Below are positions 22,001-31,342 of a DNA stretch of 64,000 nt, one piece after another. The notes below the pieces were generated by a model, which was not told the origin of the DNA, did not search any database, and saw only the letters and a program-made list of their open reading frames with translations. The first letter of the stretch is position 1, and each line of letters starts with the position of its first letter. The DNA is from Aphanomyces cochlioides (lineage: Eukaryota; Oomycota; Saprolegniomycetes; Saprolegniales; Verrucalvaceae). The stretch is taken from contig JAHQRK010000003.1 of assembly GCA_019828595.1 (NCBI GenBank), positions 2,976,001 through 3,040,000 on the forward strand. The letters are read 5' to 3'. Position numbers and translations under genes: made by a program.

Positions 22001-24536
22001 GGTTTGCTACTACGAGTTGCGCAACATGCAGCTGGTGGTGTACAGTCGCCATGGCCTCTTGAAATGGATCCTGGCCGACAAGCATGGCAAAGCCGATCAT
22101 CTGCCGTGGGCTGCAATCTTGTCGCCGTGGACGATTCGCGTGGAACAAGTGGTCGAGTTGGACGAACGATGGGCCCTGCCGATTCGTTTGATGGACATAC
22201 TGCACCCCCCAGATGCGTTAACACTGGCTGATATGGACGTGTACAAGCCCAACAAAGCCAAGGATGTGCAAGTTTCCCAACGGCAAGCCGCTCTGCCACG
22301 ATTCGACCCCGACGAACGGGCTGTGGTGATCGCCTTTGATGGTGCTATTAAAGCAAAGGAGAAGTTCAGAAGCTATGGCTTTGTGATTTGGCAACTTCCC
22401 GGCTGGAGCGTACTGTGGGCAGAAAATGGGGTCCTCGCCGATGCGACGGTTAACCTTGCGGAGTACAGTGGACTGATTGTGGCTCTGGAGCGTACCTTGA
22501 GGCTGAGACTGGCGAACCCAGTGATATTTGGCGACTCCCGCTTAGTCATCCACCAAGTACTGGGGTGGATGCAGAGCAAGCAATCCCACCTGCAGAGCTG
22601 CCTCGATCGGGTCCGTGCGCTGCGGGACCAAGCGACTGGGGTGGAATTTCACCACGTGAAGCAGGAATGGAACGGCGCTGCTGATCTACTGGCTGGACTC
22701 GCGCTGCAAGACCGCTCTGGAGGGCAAGTGCTGGACGAGTCGGTCCTGGAAGAACTACAGCGACGCAACCTGCTGCCAGAGCTTCTGCATCCCACCGCTG
22801 CCACTGCAACCCCGATGGTTATGGCGTTCCAAGCAAGGTCGACGGAGAAAATGGCCGCACTGAGGCTGGACCGAGTGAGCAAGGCACAAGATCGAGAAAG
22901 AGAATTGGCGAATATTAAGTGCTATTTGCGTAGCGAGGTCAGCCACCTGACCGAAGCGGAGTGTCGTTTGCTGCCCAAGTTAGCCGGTCAGTTCGAAATC
23001 GGCGAGCGAGGGGCTCTGTACCGCGTCGAGTGGTCGTCGAAGAGATCGCCCGAAGAGCGCATGCAATGGAAGCTGGTGATCCTGCGAGTCCTGGTTAAGG
23101 TGGTGCTGGCTCATTGTCATGACGACGCTCAGGGTGGACACGCAAAGTTCCAACGGACGTACGAGCGCGCAAGAGCCCATTTCTATTGGAGACTGATGTA
23201 CGCCGACACGAAAGACTACGTCGCCGACTGCGCCATCTGCAATACAGCTGGGCCACCGCCGAACTTTCGAGCCTTGAGTCCAGGGAACCTCACTCCGGAA
23301 GGGCCGTTAGATGTGGTGTGCATGGATGCCGCAACCGACATGCCGTCGTCGTTCAGAGGGAACACTCAGTTGATCGTCTTCGCCGATGTGTTCACGGGCT
23401 TCATCATGACCAAGGCGACACCGAATCGGACGGCTCACACAGTCGCTCTCGCCTTCGAGGAAGTCGTTTTCCGCCGCTTTGGAGCCTGCCGCGAACTGCG
23501 CCATGACCGCGACCCCTCCTTCATGTCGAACGTGTTCAAATATTTCTGTGAGATGTTGGGGCAGCGGCAGATGCCGACCTTTGCATACCGCCCGCAAGCG
23601 AATGGCCTCGCCGAGCGATCGATCCAAGTGATGATCCGTGCCGTGAAGCACCATGTTCAGGATCCGAAGCAAAGAGACTGGGATGACTGGGCTGAGAGAC
23701 TGGTGTTTGCGATGAACACGTCCGTGTCGGTCGTGCGCAAGGAGACCCCGTTCTTCCTCATGCACGGATGGGACCCGCACACCACGATCACTGCGAGCCT
23801 GCCAACAGTCCACGGGGATGCTGAGCCGGAAGCCTATCGCTGGCGATTGCAAGTCCACCAGCAGCAATTGTATTGCCATGCTCTGAACCGAGACTTAGTG
23901 GCTGCCGCCATCGCTAACCGTGCGCGTCGCCACAACGAGCAATTGCCTGAAGACGTTGACGAGCGCATCAAAGTGGGTGATGCAGTGTGGCTGTACATCG
24001 ACCAGGTCAAGCCCGGCGTGAAAGTCAAGTTAGCTCACCGCTGGCATGGCCCTTTCCGCGTGTTATCGCGTCCCAATGTTTACTCAAGCGAACTGGAGTC
24101 TCGTGTGTGTCACACAGGGAAGGCCTATCGGTTCCACGCGGTTGTGCACGACTCTCGGCTGAAGCCGCGATGGGTCTACCTAGAGCGGCCAGTGGAATTG
24201 CTGCAAAATGTGCCGGAAATTGACTTTGACGAGGAGCTAGCTTTACCCGACGACTCATTTCTTGGTGGACGACCCGACCGCGACGATGTACTGGGCACGC
24301 GCCCGCAAGCTGTGGCTGTGCGAAACGTGCGATACACAGAAGGTACGAAGGAGTACGAAGTTCAATTTTACCGGGGTGGACCGTGGATATGGCAAGCGCT
24401 AGTCAATATTCCGCCGTCTGAACTGATTTATGAATTTGAGCGAGTGCGCCTCGGGTTTGATCGGCTTGCGATGATGGTCCAGGAAGAACTCCACCCGATC
24501 GAAGAGGAGGAGACGAAGGACGACGATCAAGCGTAA
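18960..24536 (+). pseudogene. gypsy pol: protease, RT, two RNase H domains, integrase; disrupted
   Basis: Order: aspartic protease (DTGA at about 19571), reverse transcriptase (FADD at about 21409), a first RNase H after PGREFHILLYTT, a second RNase H (AFDGAIKAKEKF, LAEYSGLIVALE, FGDSRLVI, NGAADLLA at about 22330-22710), and integrase with an HHCC zinc finger (about 23110-23245) and DDE core (VVCMDAATD, RHDRDPSF, ANGLAERS). The C-terminal part may be chromodomain-like (VRYTEGTKEYEVQFY). A second RNase H of this kind has been reported in plant Tat and some oomycete gypsy elements. Lesions: TAA at 20897-20899 at the RT start, and a frame change at about 21053-21062. The 1,180-codon frame downstream is open. 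Confidence 0.88.
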
Positions 24537-24822
24537 ATCCCAGGCCAACGGCGCTCGAAACGGATCCCGATATCCCGAGATTCCGGTTCGGAGGCCCCCG
24601 ACATTGACATTTATCCCTGTTTTGTGACGCTTTACTTGGTTGGGATTATCTTGGAATGGTTGGCTTGTGATGTGCAGGTGGATCGAATGGCCCGATTGTT
24701 GGTGATGGAATGGAAATGGATTGATTTTGTGATGGGAACGTGCGTATTATGCATTTAGTTACATGTGATTTATGAAGAAAATTGGACGAACATGGTGGTG
24801 GAGTATTAATCATTACGCTATG

Positions 24823-26105
24823 CTACAACGAAAAGTTCCACTTCCAGTTCGATGGCCCCGAACTTGGTCGTTGGTTCAAGCTAGATGATGCGTGGTTTCT
24901 TCTTGTTTGGGTCCGTGAACTCCTGCTTGTAAGATTGGTATTCGCAGAGATAGAAGCGCCAAGCTTCGATCCCTTTTGGGCGAGTGGAAAACTCGCGACG
25001 ATACAATTTGCCCGGAGGTGGTTGCGGCGCCCACTGACGATGTTGGGAACATTGCTTGATTGGGGCCTTGCAGCAAGCCATATGCTTCGTCGTGATCCAG
25101 CGACATTGCTCCCCGTGGTGGCCAAGTCTAAGTTCCATGCAATCCACCAGCGGTAGAGCGCAGTGCCGGTCTTCCTTCCCAGGGTAGCGGTGGTCACACA
25201 GCTTCTCGTTCATGGCTTGGCGGTAGCGCTGAGCTTCTGCTGAAGTCTTGTCCTCGTACACCCAGTACGACTTTGTCGCGGCTCCCGGGTTCTCCACTAT
25301 CTCATAGTCGGAGTCGTCAGAGTTGTCCACCACGGGAGATGCGGGGGCCGCAAAGAGATCATCGTCCTGGTCAGCCGACGGTGTGGCCCTCCGTCAGAAT
25401 CGATCGTCACAGGCTCCCGAATGGCTTCGCGCATGCGCGCGACAGGTGAACTTGGTGGCGTGTCTATGGGTGGACCGAGGTCAACACCCGCGCTGGAGAA
25501 ATCGTGGCCACTGGCAGGCGCGACAACGAAGCTTGATAAGGTCTCAGACCCCTTCGCCTCCGACAAGGCCTTCAGCTACAGGAGTTGCTTCAACAAGGGC
25601 GAGTGGATGTTAGTACCTGAGCCTCCAACGCGTCGATTTGCCGTCCCTGCGCCTCAATGCGGCTCTCTTGTATTTGAATGAGATTTGCTTGGGTCCCCAC
25701 TTGCTCCTCAAGAACGCTGATTTGCTGCGTCGCTTGCGCTGTAGCCAGAACGCTGGCCGCGAGTTGGTGACTGTTCCTGAGCAGCAAGGAATGGGCGATG
25801 GAGATGAACTCTTGGCGTGCCTTCGAATCGTGAATCCATCCTCGAGCGTCACGTCTGATCAGCTGCCGGGAGTTGGCGAGCGTATCAACAGCTGCGTGCG
25901 CAAGCGAAGGGAGGTCGGCTAACGAAGAGGCGGCACAAGGGAAGACCCCTTGGAGGCGCAGAGCGTGGTTTCCAAGCTCGTTGGTGAGCTCCGACGCGGC
26001 TATACTCAAAGCGGCTTGGAAGGACGACATGACGGCTGGCTGAGGCGCGAGCTGGTTGGATTGTGAGCCTGATGGCTTGGCTCCGTCGGAGCCCTTTGAT
26101 GGCAT
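24823..26105 (-). pseudogene. Antisense coding region in gypsy 3' part, segments C-E
   Basis: Minus-strand frames 26105-25590, 25566-25297 and 25333-24881 look like consecutive parts of one protein broken by frameshifts or introns. The first has a helical region ending in a heptad stretch (QQISVLEEQVGTQANLIQIQ). The second is acidic and Pro/Ser-rich. The third has several Cys and His (HRYPGKEDRHCALPLVDCME ... HMACCKAPIKQCSQH). I recognise no family. Codon-like composition and the coiled coil argue against chance, but antisense of a non-coding strand cannot be excluded. Confidence 0.45.
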
Positions 26106-26264
26106 CGGTCAGTTGATTAGCGAGGACGGTGCACAGAATCCGCGAACAAACTGACTCATGAAATCGATCGACAAACGCTCCTGTATTATCGGCCAATGGG
26201 GTTATACTATGAAGATTCTAAGCGTGTCAAGCGAGCCGATCAGTCGAGGGGCAGCGCGGGGAAG

Positions 26265-26825
26265 TCAATGCGAGGACCATGACCATCGATGTGGTAGCTG
26301 TATCCGAAGGGGCACTCGTCCTTGTAATGGGAGCACGATGGTGTTGGGCAAATCTCCTGGCGTAATCCCCAAGCATGGTGCGCCCATGTGCCCCCTCATG
26401 TCACGATTGGCATCGCGATGGTTCAGGGGATATTGTTTCAAGTGCTGTGCCAGCAACTCATTCAATCGCATGACACCCTGGGCGAGTTCGGTATGGCGCT
26501 CTTGCAGTCGGCGGATTTCACGGTCCTTCAGCGCGATCTGGTGCCGCAACTGACGGAACAGTAGAGCATGCTCAGCGATTGTGTGGCTGAATGTGTCTTG
26601 CTGGTGGTGAGTTTCCCGAATGCGCGCTTGCACCTCGGTTTTATGGTCGTCCAGGTGGGTGTGAAAAGTTTGAAGTGCCCGCCCCAGCTGCTGGTTGTCC
26701 GCGACAATCGCTTGATGCAACCGATCCGTATTGTCTTGGTGGTTGAGAGCCATGGCCAGAAGAAGACGAGCGACAACGATGGTGAAAAGGAAAATGAAGA
26801 AGAAAGGAGATGTCGTGTTGCTCAA
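26265..26825 (-). CDS. Antisense ORF in gypsy: membrane/coiled-coil protein
   Basis: 186 codons on the minus strand. The N-terminus has a hydrophobic segment (FFFIFLFTIVVARLLLAMAL), then a long heptad-like region (HQIALKDREIRRLQERHTEL), then a Gly/Pro-rich end. This is consistent with a membrane-anchored coiled-coil protein. It lies between pol and the 3' LTR, where some gypsy elements carry an envelope-like gene, but the orientation is opposite to pol and I see no envelope signature. The frame starts at a non-ATG codon; an ATG lies at about residue 25. Confidence 0.45.
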   Translation of the reverse strand: MSNTTSPFFFIFLFTIVVARLLLAMALNHQDNTDRLHQAIVADNQQLGRALQTFHTHLDDHKTEVQARIRETHHQQDTFSHTIAEHALLFRQLRHQIALKDREIRRLQERHTELAQGVMRLNELLAQHLKQYPLNHRDANRDMRGHMGAPCLGITPGDLPNTIVLPLQGRVPLRIQLPHRWSWSSH

Positions 26826-27377
26826 GGAATTGACTATGATGGCTATTCCGTTGGCTCGTCTGGTGAAGATTCGGTCTGTGAGGATGATGGACTGTCAGTT
26901 GGCTGGGCTGGATGCATCCCGGAGCGACGATATGGACAGCGCGCCAACGGGCCGTTCAGCAACGACCCCATCGAGGAACTGAAGAACCAAGTCAACCACA
27001 TCAATCACACTCTGGTGCGACTCGACAAGCAAGATGCAGCCATCATTGAGATAAATGACCGCGTGGCGACACAAGTCTCCACCACAGAGCGACTCAACCG
27101 CCAACTTGTTCAGCAAAAATCGTTCATCGACAACGTGGCGAATAGCGTAGTGCAGTATGGTCGGGCCGTGGTCAAACTTGCAGCAGATCTTGATAGCCTC
27201 CGACTCGCCGTACAATCCCAAGGACGCTCGCCACGTCGCCGCCCGGACGTTGAATTGCGCAGCATGCTGACAAATAAGGGCCATCCGTGTCGCAATTCCT
27301 TGGAGTGCTTGCATCAAACGGAGACTCATCGTCGGATTCGTTGCCCTGCGGTAGTGGGGAGTGCTCTGGAGAGTTGA
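26568..27377 (+). CDS. Sense ORF in gypsy 3' part: acidic/coiled-coil protein
   Basis: The credible part runs from about 26790 to 27230. An acidic stretch (DYDGYSVGSSGEDSVCEDDG) is followed by a heptad region (DPIEELKNQVNHINHTLVRL ... TTERLNRQLVQQKSF). The first 60 codons are antisense to the 26265-26825 frame and may not be coding. It may be a divergent partner of that ORF, or an exon of a spliced sense transcript. Function unknown. Confidence 0.45.
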   Translation: MLSDCVAECVLLVVSFPNARLHLGFMVVQVGVKSLKCPPQLLVVRDNRLMQPIRIVLVVESHGQKKTSDNDGEKENEEERRCRVAQGIDYDGYSVGSSGEDSVCEDDGLSVGWAGCIPERRYGQRANGPFSNDPIEELKNQVNHINHTLVRLDKQDAAIIEINDRVATQVSTTERLNRQLVQQKSFIDNVANSVVQYGRAVVKLAADLDSLRLAVQSQGRSPRRRPDVELRSMLTNKGHPCRNSLECLHQTETHRRIRCPAVVGSALES

Positions 27378-27771
27378 CGGTGTTGTCACCCATCTTACCC
27401 GACACCAAGAAAATCCCGGGAAGCGGCGCCACCGACGAAACATCTTGCGGTGAGCCTGGCCCTTGTAGCGACGACTCGACCGGTGGTGGCGGCGACAGCG
27501 ATTGGTTCATCTTGTCTCGAACGATCTTGTCTTTGCGGCGTACGACTTGTGGCTTGGGACTGGCCGTGACCGATCGTTTTGGCTCAAGGTCCCGAAGAGT
27601 CGATTGACAGATACGAGTGTGAACGGTGACTGTTGAAGCTGACTTCCATGTCAAATGCGCTTGTGGACCAAAGAAGCGAAGCCCAGCGAGTGTCGCTCGT
27701 CGGTTGGCAGCCGTTTGTGCCCGTGGCGTCACGAGCTGCCAGGGGTGGTTTGTGGCAAAGCGAGCCGCCAC
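27172..27771 (-). CDS. Antisense Pro/Ser-rich ORF at the gypsy 3' end
   Basis: A 199-codon minus-strand frame that starts just inside the 3' LTR. It holds a basic stretch (KPQVVRRKDKIVRDKMNQSL) and a Pro/Ser/Asp-rich stretch (PPPPVESSLQGPGS). It could be the N-terminal exon of the antisense coding region that continues toward 24823. If so, the LTR would carry its promoter in reverse orientation. Confidence 0.35.
   Translation of the reverse strand: MAARFATNHPWQLVTPRAQTAANRRATLAGLRFFGPQAHLTWKSASTVTVHTRICQSTLRDLEPKRSVTASPKPQVVRRKDKIVRDKMNQSLSPPPPVESSLQGPGSPQDVSSVAPLPGIFLVSGKMGDNTVNSPEHSPLPQGNESDDESPFDASTPRNCDTDGPYLSACCAIQRPGGDVASVLGIVRRVGGYQDLLQV
27741..27750 (+). other. Polypurine tract
   Basis: AGGGGTGGTT abuts the 3' LTR, at the place where plus-strand priming is expected in LTR elements. 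Confidence 0.55.
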
Positions 27772-28504
27772 TCGCGAAACCGATCCAACGCGTAGGTTGA
27801 CAGAAAGCGCGACGAACTATTGGCTGGAAGGTCGCCAATCGCGACGGACTACGAGTGGATTTCAGTACCGGATTGTCCAGAAATTATTACCAAGGAGCAA
27901 GCAGTACAAGTGGAAAAGCAGAGCCCAACAAGCCAGAGCAGTGGCCACCAATGGAGGGCAGCCAACCAGGCTTGCAGTCAGTGTGGTGGCCCGCTGCGAG
28001 TGTGTTGCCAAGACTTATGGCCAATTGAGTGAGTGAGCAAGACCCGAAGACCAATCAAGGAGCGAGAGCGAGCAGATTGACACGCGTGCGTGCGAAGTTA
28101 GGAGTAGCTTAGGAAACAGAGGCAGTAGTTAGACAGAGCTCTTTTTGGCTGGCGTTGAATGAACCTCTAAGTTTGTGGCGTCCCGTCGAGAGAGTTTTAG
28201 CGCCAAGAAGTTTGCAGGAGTTCCGTGGGTCTGTCGAAAACCCGCACCGTCAATCGCCCTCACCAACGCCAGTCAACGATAGGCGTAGCTCGTGGGCAAC
28301 CGAGCAACCAACCCCCTTTCCGGTCCTCCCCACCGTCCTCTCTCCCAGCAGCGGGCAACTACTGCGGACTTTCAACCCACAGTCGTGCCTCTCCATTCCT
28401 TCGATCGCGCCTGGTTCACCTAAAAGCCCCAGGCGACCTCTAACCTTCCACCCCCCTTTTCTTGCGGCGAGAATCTCGGACTTCACTGATCCGACCATCC
28501 CACA
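27751..28504 (+). repeat. 3' LTR (754 bp)
   Basis: Same ends as the 5' LTR (TGTGGCAAAG ... CATCCCACA). It keeps an 81-bp stretch (about 27885-27965) absent from the 5' copy. Confidence 0.92.
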
Positions 28505-28633
28505 TTACTTAAGAAAAGACTACCCAGCATGTGGTGGGTATTTGACGGACGTGCTTAGATGTTTGGATAGATTATTGCTTTCCAATTTGACTGATAGATT
28601 TGCCCCACAGTTGGCGAGAAGGTTCGTCCGGGT

Positions 28634-28809
28634 GGCGGCACGACCTAACGGCCTACCTGCCGCCTTCCCGACGGGAGATGAATAAAAGAAATCCCTTTTT
28701 GGTGCACGTTTGGGGCTCGTTCCTCCGAGTCATCCGCCTGCAGAAAATTTTACACTCGACCTTCGCTTCGCTCAGGTGAGCGCGATTTTCTGGGCAGATG
28801 TCTGACGTC
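28634..28809 (+). repeat. Dispersed repeat R1, copy 3
   Basis: Full-length copy with the GGCGGCACGACC ... TGCCGCC hairpin and terminal GATGTCTGACGTC, in the centre of the foldback element 16850-29001. Confidence 0.75.
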
Positions 28810-29748
28810 TCTCGCGTGGTGTGATGCTTATCGTTGTTGTGGTCTAAAGTGTCGTCAGAGAAATCATAAAGCAATCCCATCAGTCAGATTGGAAAGCAAT
28901 CTATCCAAACATCTAAACACGCCCGTCAAATACCCACCACATGCTGGGTAGTCTTTTCTTAAGTAATGTAATGGGTAAATGGTCTTATCTGTAGAAATAG
29001 CAAAAAAAATGACCGAGGAGGCGTCATACATTGCTGACACTTCTATTACTCACAGCTCTTGGAAATACATTGTACATTTGTACCCTATTGAGCTCCGCTA
29101 CACTTCACGTTACTCTGGTTCGAGGTGAGCGACAAGACAAAGGACAACACTCCATTCAAATTGTTGTCCCTCTCCAGCGAGCTATCAACACCGTATGAAG
29201 GGTTGAGTTGTTGGTTTGACGGTGTAGCCAAAGAAAGTTCAAACAATACAGTATGATGTCCCACTTGGAGACAACTTGGTGGACAACGAAACAAAGTTGC
29301 CTAACGTTAGGTGCAAGTGACAAAAAAATCATTGACTCATTGTTCTAGGTGCATTCCTTGGTGGCCATAATGTCAGTCGCGGCTTGATGAAAAAGATTCT
29401 CGTCGATAGCGTGCTCTATTTCGATGCGAAATCTATCTCAACATCCGTTCGTGTGGTTTCTGTTTGCCATGTTGGACTGAGCTTTGAATGTCTAAGCGGA
29501 ACATCAACTGGTGGTAAATCCACCAAGCCGTGAAACCACGCTGATGATGCATCGTGTTGAACCACTTCGGCGCAGTCGTTTGCCAATGACAAGAGAGACG
29601 TCACCCAGACAACTCGACTGGACGGATATGACAGGGCGGATTACACCCATATCACAAAGCTTTCCACGACATCCGGCTTGCGTATCAAGGAGAACAACTC
29701 ATCGAGGTGTCCCCAAGACGTCCAGGGCTTATAAAGTCATTGAACACC

Positions 29749-29762
29749 GCATTTTCCAATTT
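29749..29762 (+). promoter_or_regulatory. Oomycete-type initiator for gene A3
   Basis: GCATTTTCCAATTT, 18 bases before the ATG, matches the initiator pattern apart from its first base. Confidence 0.6.
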
Positions 29763-29780
29763 GACGATCTTGCAGTGGTC

Positions 29781-30512
29781 ATGCTATTCGTCTACTTGCT
29801 GGCACTTGTCTCTGTCATCGGCTCTGTGTACTCGTGCACTGAAACTATATGGCAGATGGGCTATGGGACTCAGTGGGTGGTCGGCATTCCTCACGTCTAC
29901 GTTGCAATGGTTCCTATCGGTGGCAGACCCCAAGATCTCCAAGGCATGAGATGTCTTCGTGCCGAATTATACATTGCCAATGCGCGTGCTCAGTTTACCC
30001 GAACTCCGTCCTTTAAAATCGAACCCCACAACACTTGCACTATGACGGCGAACTCGGTTGCTAGTCGACGCAATCTACAAGGTGGTGTCTTTGGCAACTT
30101 GTGCGCTTCGAGAACAGAATTGGAGGCCGTGATGCCGTTGGCTCGCGTCATGAATGCCGCCAACACGGAAGCAGCCAAATATGTGCTCTTGAAAAACGAC
30201 TGCATGAACTATGCGGCAAATTTCATGGCGATTGCATGGGAAAGATACGCGTACGCTGGAGAATCCCGCCAACTCACGGCTGAAAACAAGTTGATCAAGC
30301 GAGGAAGCTCCAAGTCCATCAAAACATTGCTCTCGGAGATCATGAAGGTCATGTACACGGATCCTGAACTCAAGAAGGCTGCGGAGGAATTGAAGAAGGT
30401 CGAGAAGAGCGAGCCGTCGAGCAATGCGTTGGCCAAGCAATCGTCCAAGAAGATCGAGACCAAGCAGTCGCCAAACAAGGCTCCAGTCAAGCATGCAGGA
30501 AAGAAGCTATAG
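29781..30512 (+). CDS. Secreted protein, family A copy 3
   Basis: 243 residues from ATG 29781 with signal peptide MLFVYLLALVSVIGSVYS. His is in GIPHVYVAM and Cys in LLKNDCMNYAANF. An upstream extension of the frame to 29511 is not expected to be coding because the initiator lies at 29749. The 5' half differs from A1 by many substitutions, while the last 80 codons and the 3' flank are almost identical, a mosaic pattern. Gene B3 follows in the same direction after about 160 bp. As for A1, the function is unknown and a papain-fold hydrolase is a guess. Confidence 0.8.
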   Translation: MLFVYLLALVSVIGSVYSCTETIWQMGYGTQWVVGIPHVYVAMVPIGGRPQDLQGMRCLRAELYIANARAQFTRTPSFKIEPHNTCTMTANSVASRRNLQGGVFGNLCASRTELEAVMPLARVMNAANTEAAKYVLLKNDCMNYAANFMAIAWERYAYAGESRQLTAENKLIKRGSSKSIKTLLSEIMKVMYTDPELKKAAEELKKVEKSEPSSNALAKQSSKKIETKQSPNKAPVKHAGKKL

Positions 30513-30672
30513 ATATGTTGACGCCATGACTAAAACCATACTGGAACATCAAATGCAAGGGTTGTTCTCTCTTTAGACTTCGCGATTGCACTTGTCGTAG
30601 TGTCCAAGACGTGGTTTCTACGTCCACTATTTATAGTTCTCTCTCATTGCCAAAGTGGACGAGATCGCCGCC

Positions 30673-31197
30673 ATGCCATTGCATCTTCCGAGTAAGGAGG
30701 AGCTCTACGCCTTCCCATTCCCAGCAGCATTAAATCGTTCGATCGTGCCGAGCTGTGGCAACGGGATGGCCTCACCCACATTCAACGCTTGGTCATTTCC
30801 AAACAACCAGCTGGAGAACGCATTCAACGTCCGCTTGGGCAATGTCTTGAAGCACCAGAAGCAACACCTAGAAGACAACAACGACGAGAAAGCCAATGAT
30901 AACCCATCCAAAGAAGAATCAGTGTCCATTCCACGCACCAAAGTGCTCAAGCGTGCTCAATCTAAGCCCAAGGAGCGATTGAAGGAACCTCATCCTCGTC
31001 TGCATCCACCTCCACCATGCCATCGCATTCTGCTCGACCCACTCGATTGGAATCAGCCCAAGTGGTCCATCAAGCAAACGATCGCTCCCGAGATGTCTCC
31101 ATGTCCAAAGAGTCCTCAATGGGAGCTCAGTCTCCGCTGTCAAATGTTTCCCAAAGTCGTGCTCGCGATTCCACCGCAGCTTGTCAAGAAGTATTAA
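30673..31197 (+). CDS. Family B protein, copy 3
   Basis: 174 residues, nearly identical to B1. Differences cluster around 30890-30965 (DEKANDNPSKEE against DEKSFDIPSKEE, and Ser for Cys in KRAQSKPKER). All observed changes keep the frame. The near identity with B1 against a more divergent 5' flank suggests recent duplication or gene conversion of the A-3'/B segment. Confidence 0.6.
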   Translation: MPLHLPSKEELYAFPFPAALNRSIVPSCGNGMASPTFNAWSFPNNQLENAFNVRLGNVLKHQKQHLEDNNDEKANDNPSKEESVSIPRTKVLKRAQSKPKERLKEPHPRLHPPPPCHRILLDPLDWNQPKWSIKQTIAPEMSPCPKSPQWELSLRCQMFPKVVLAIPPQLVKKY

Positions 31198-31342
31198 CGT
31201 TCAACGACGACTAACTTGATGTGATTACACGTTTGCCACCGCTGCGACTGGCAACACGCGGCGTCTGGGCATATCTGCGATGAGGTTTTGAGACTGAATG
31301 CCAACAATCGGACAACCTACAACGTAGGCTGTCCAAAGAGTA

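Larger units (their letters stand above)
16889..28504 (+). mobile_element. Ty3/gypsy LTR retrotransposon, 11.6 kb, nested
   Basis: Complete structure: 5' LTR, primer site, gag, pol, a long extra region, polypurine tract, 3' LTR. It is flanked by the 4-bp duplication TTAC (16885-16888 and 28505-28508). LTRs start TGTGG and end CACA. Gag has three in-frame stops and pol has one stop and one frameshift, so it is not autonomous. Except for an 81-bp gap the LTRs differ at only a handful of positions, so insertion was fairly recent. It landed 39 bp inside the left arm of a foldback element. Confidence 0.93.
16850..29001. mobile_element. Foldback (MULE-like) element split by a gypsy insertion
   Basis: The left end (GCTATTTCTACAGATAAGAC, from 16850) is the inverse of the right end at 28982-29001. 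Left arm bases 16850-16888 continue, after the gypsy element and its duplicated TTAC, at 28509. The joined arm matches the right arm for about 128 bp. The element without the insertion is 532 bp and holds R1 copy 3 in its centre. The flanks CAAAAAATGAGA and AAAAAAAATGACC share AAAAAATGA, which suggests a duplication of about 9 bp as in Mutator-like elements, though it does not abut perfectly. Confidence 0.8.

Noticed and set aside
24025..24258. Short minus-strand frames antisense to pol
   Set aside because: They overlap strongly conserved integrase and C-terminal coding sequence and are shadows.
26265..26825. Retroviral-type envelope gene
   Set aside because: A membrane segment and coiled coil are present but the strand is opposite to pol and there is no cleavage site or cysteine pattern to support envelope.
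26895..27443. Minus-strand frame of 182 codons in the gypsy 3' region
   Set aside because: It is antisense to the convincing plus-strand coiled-coil segment and looks like its shadow.
29511..29780. N-terminal extension of A3 to 29511
   Set aside because: The initiator and signal peptide place the start at 29781; the extension has no leader and matches non-coding flanks in other units.
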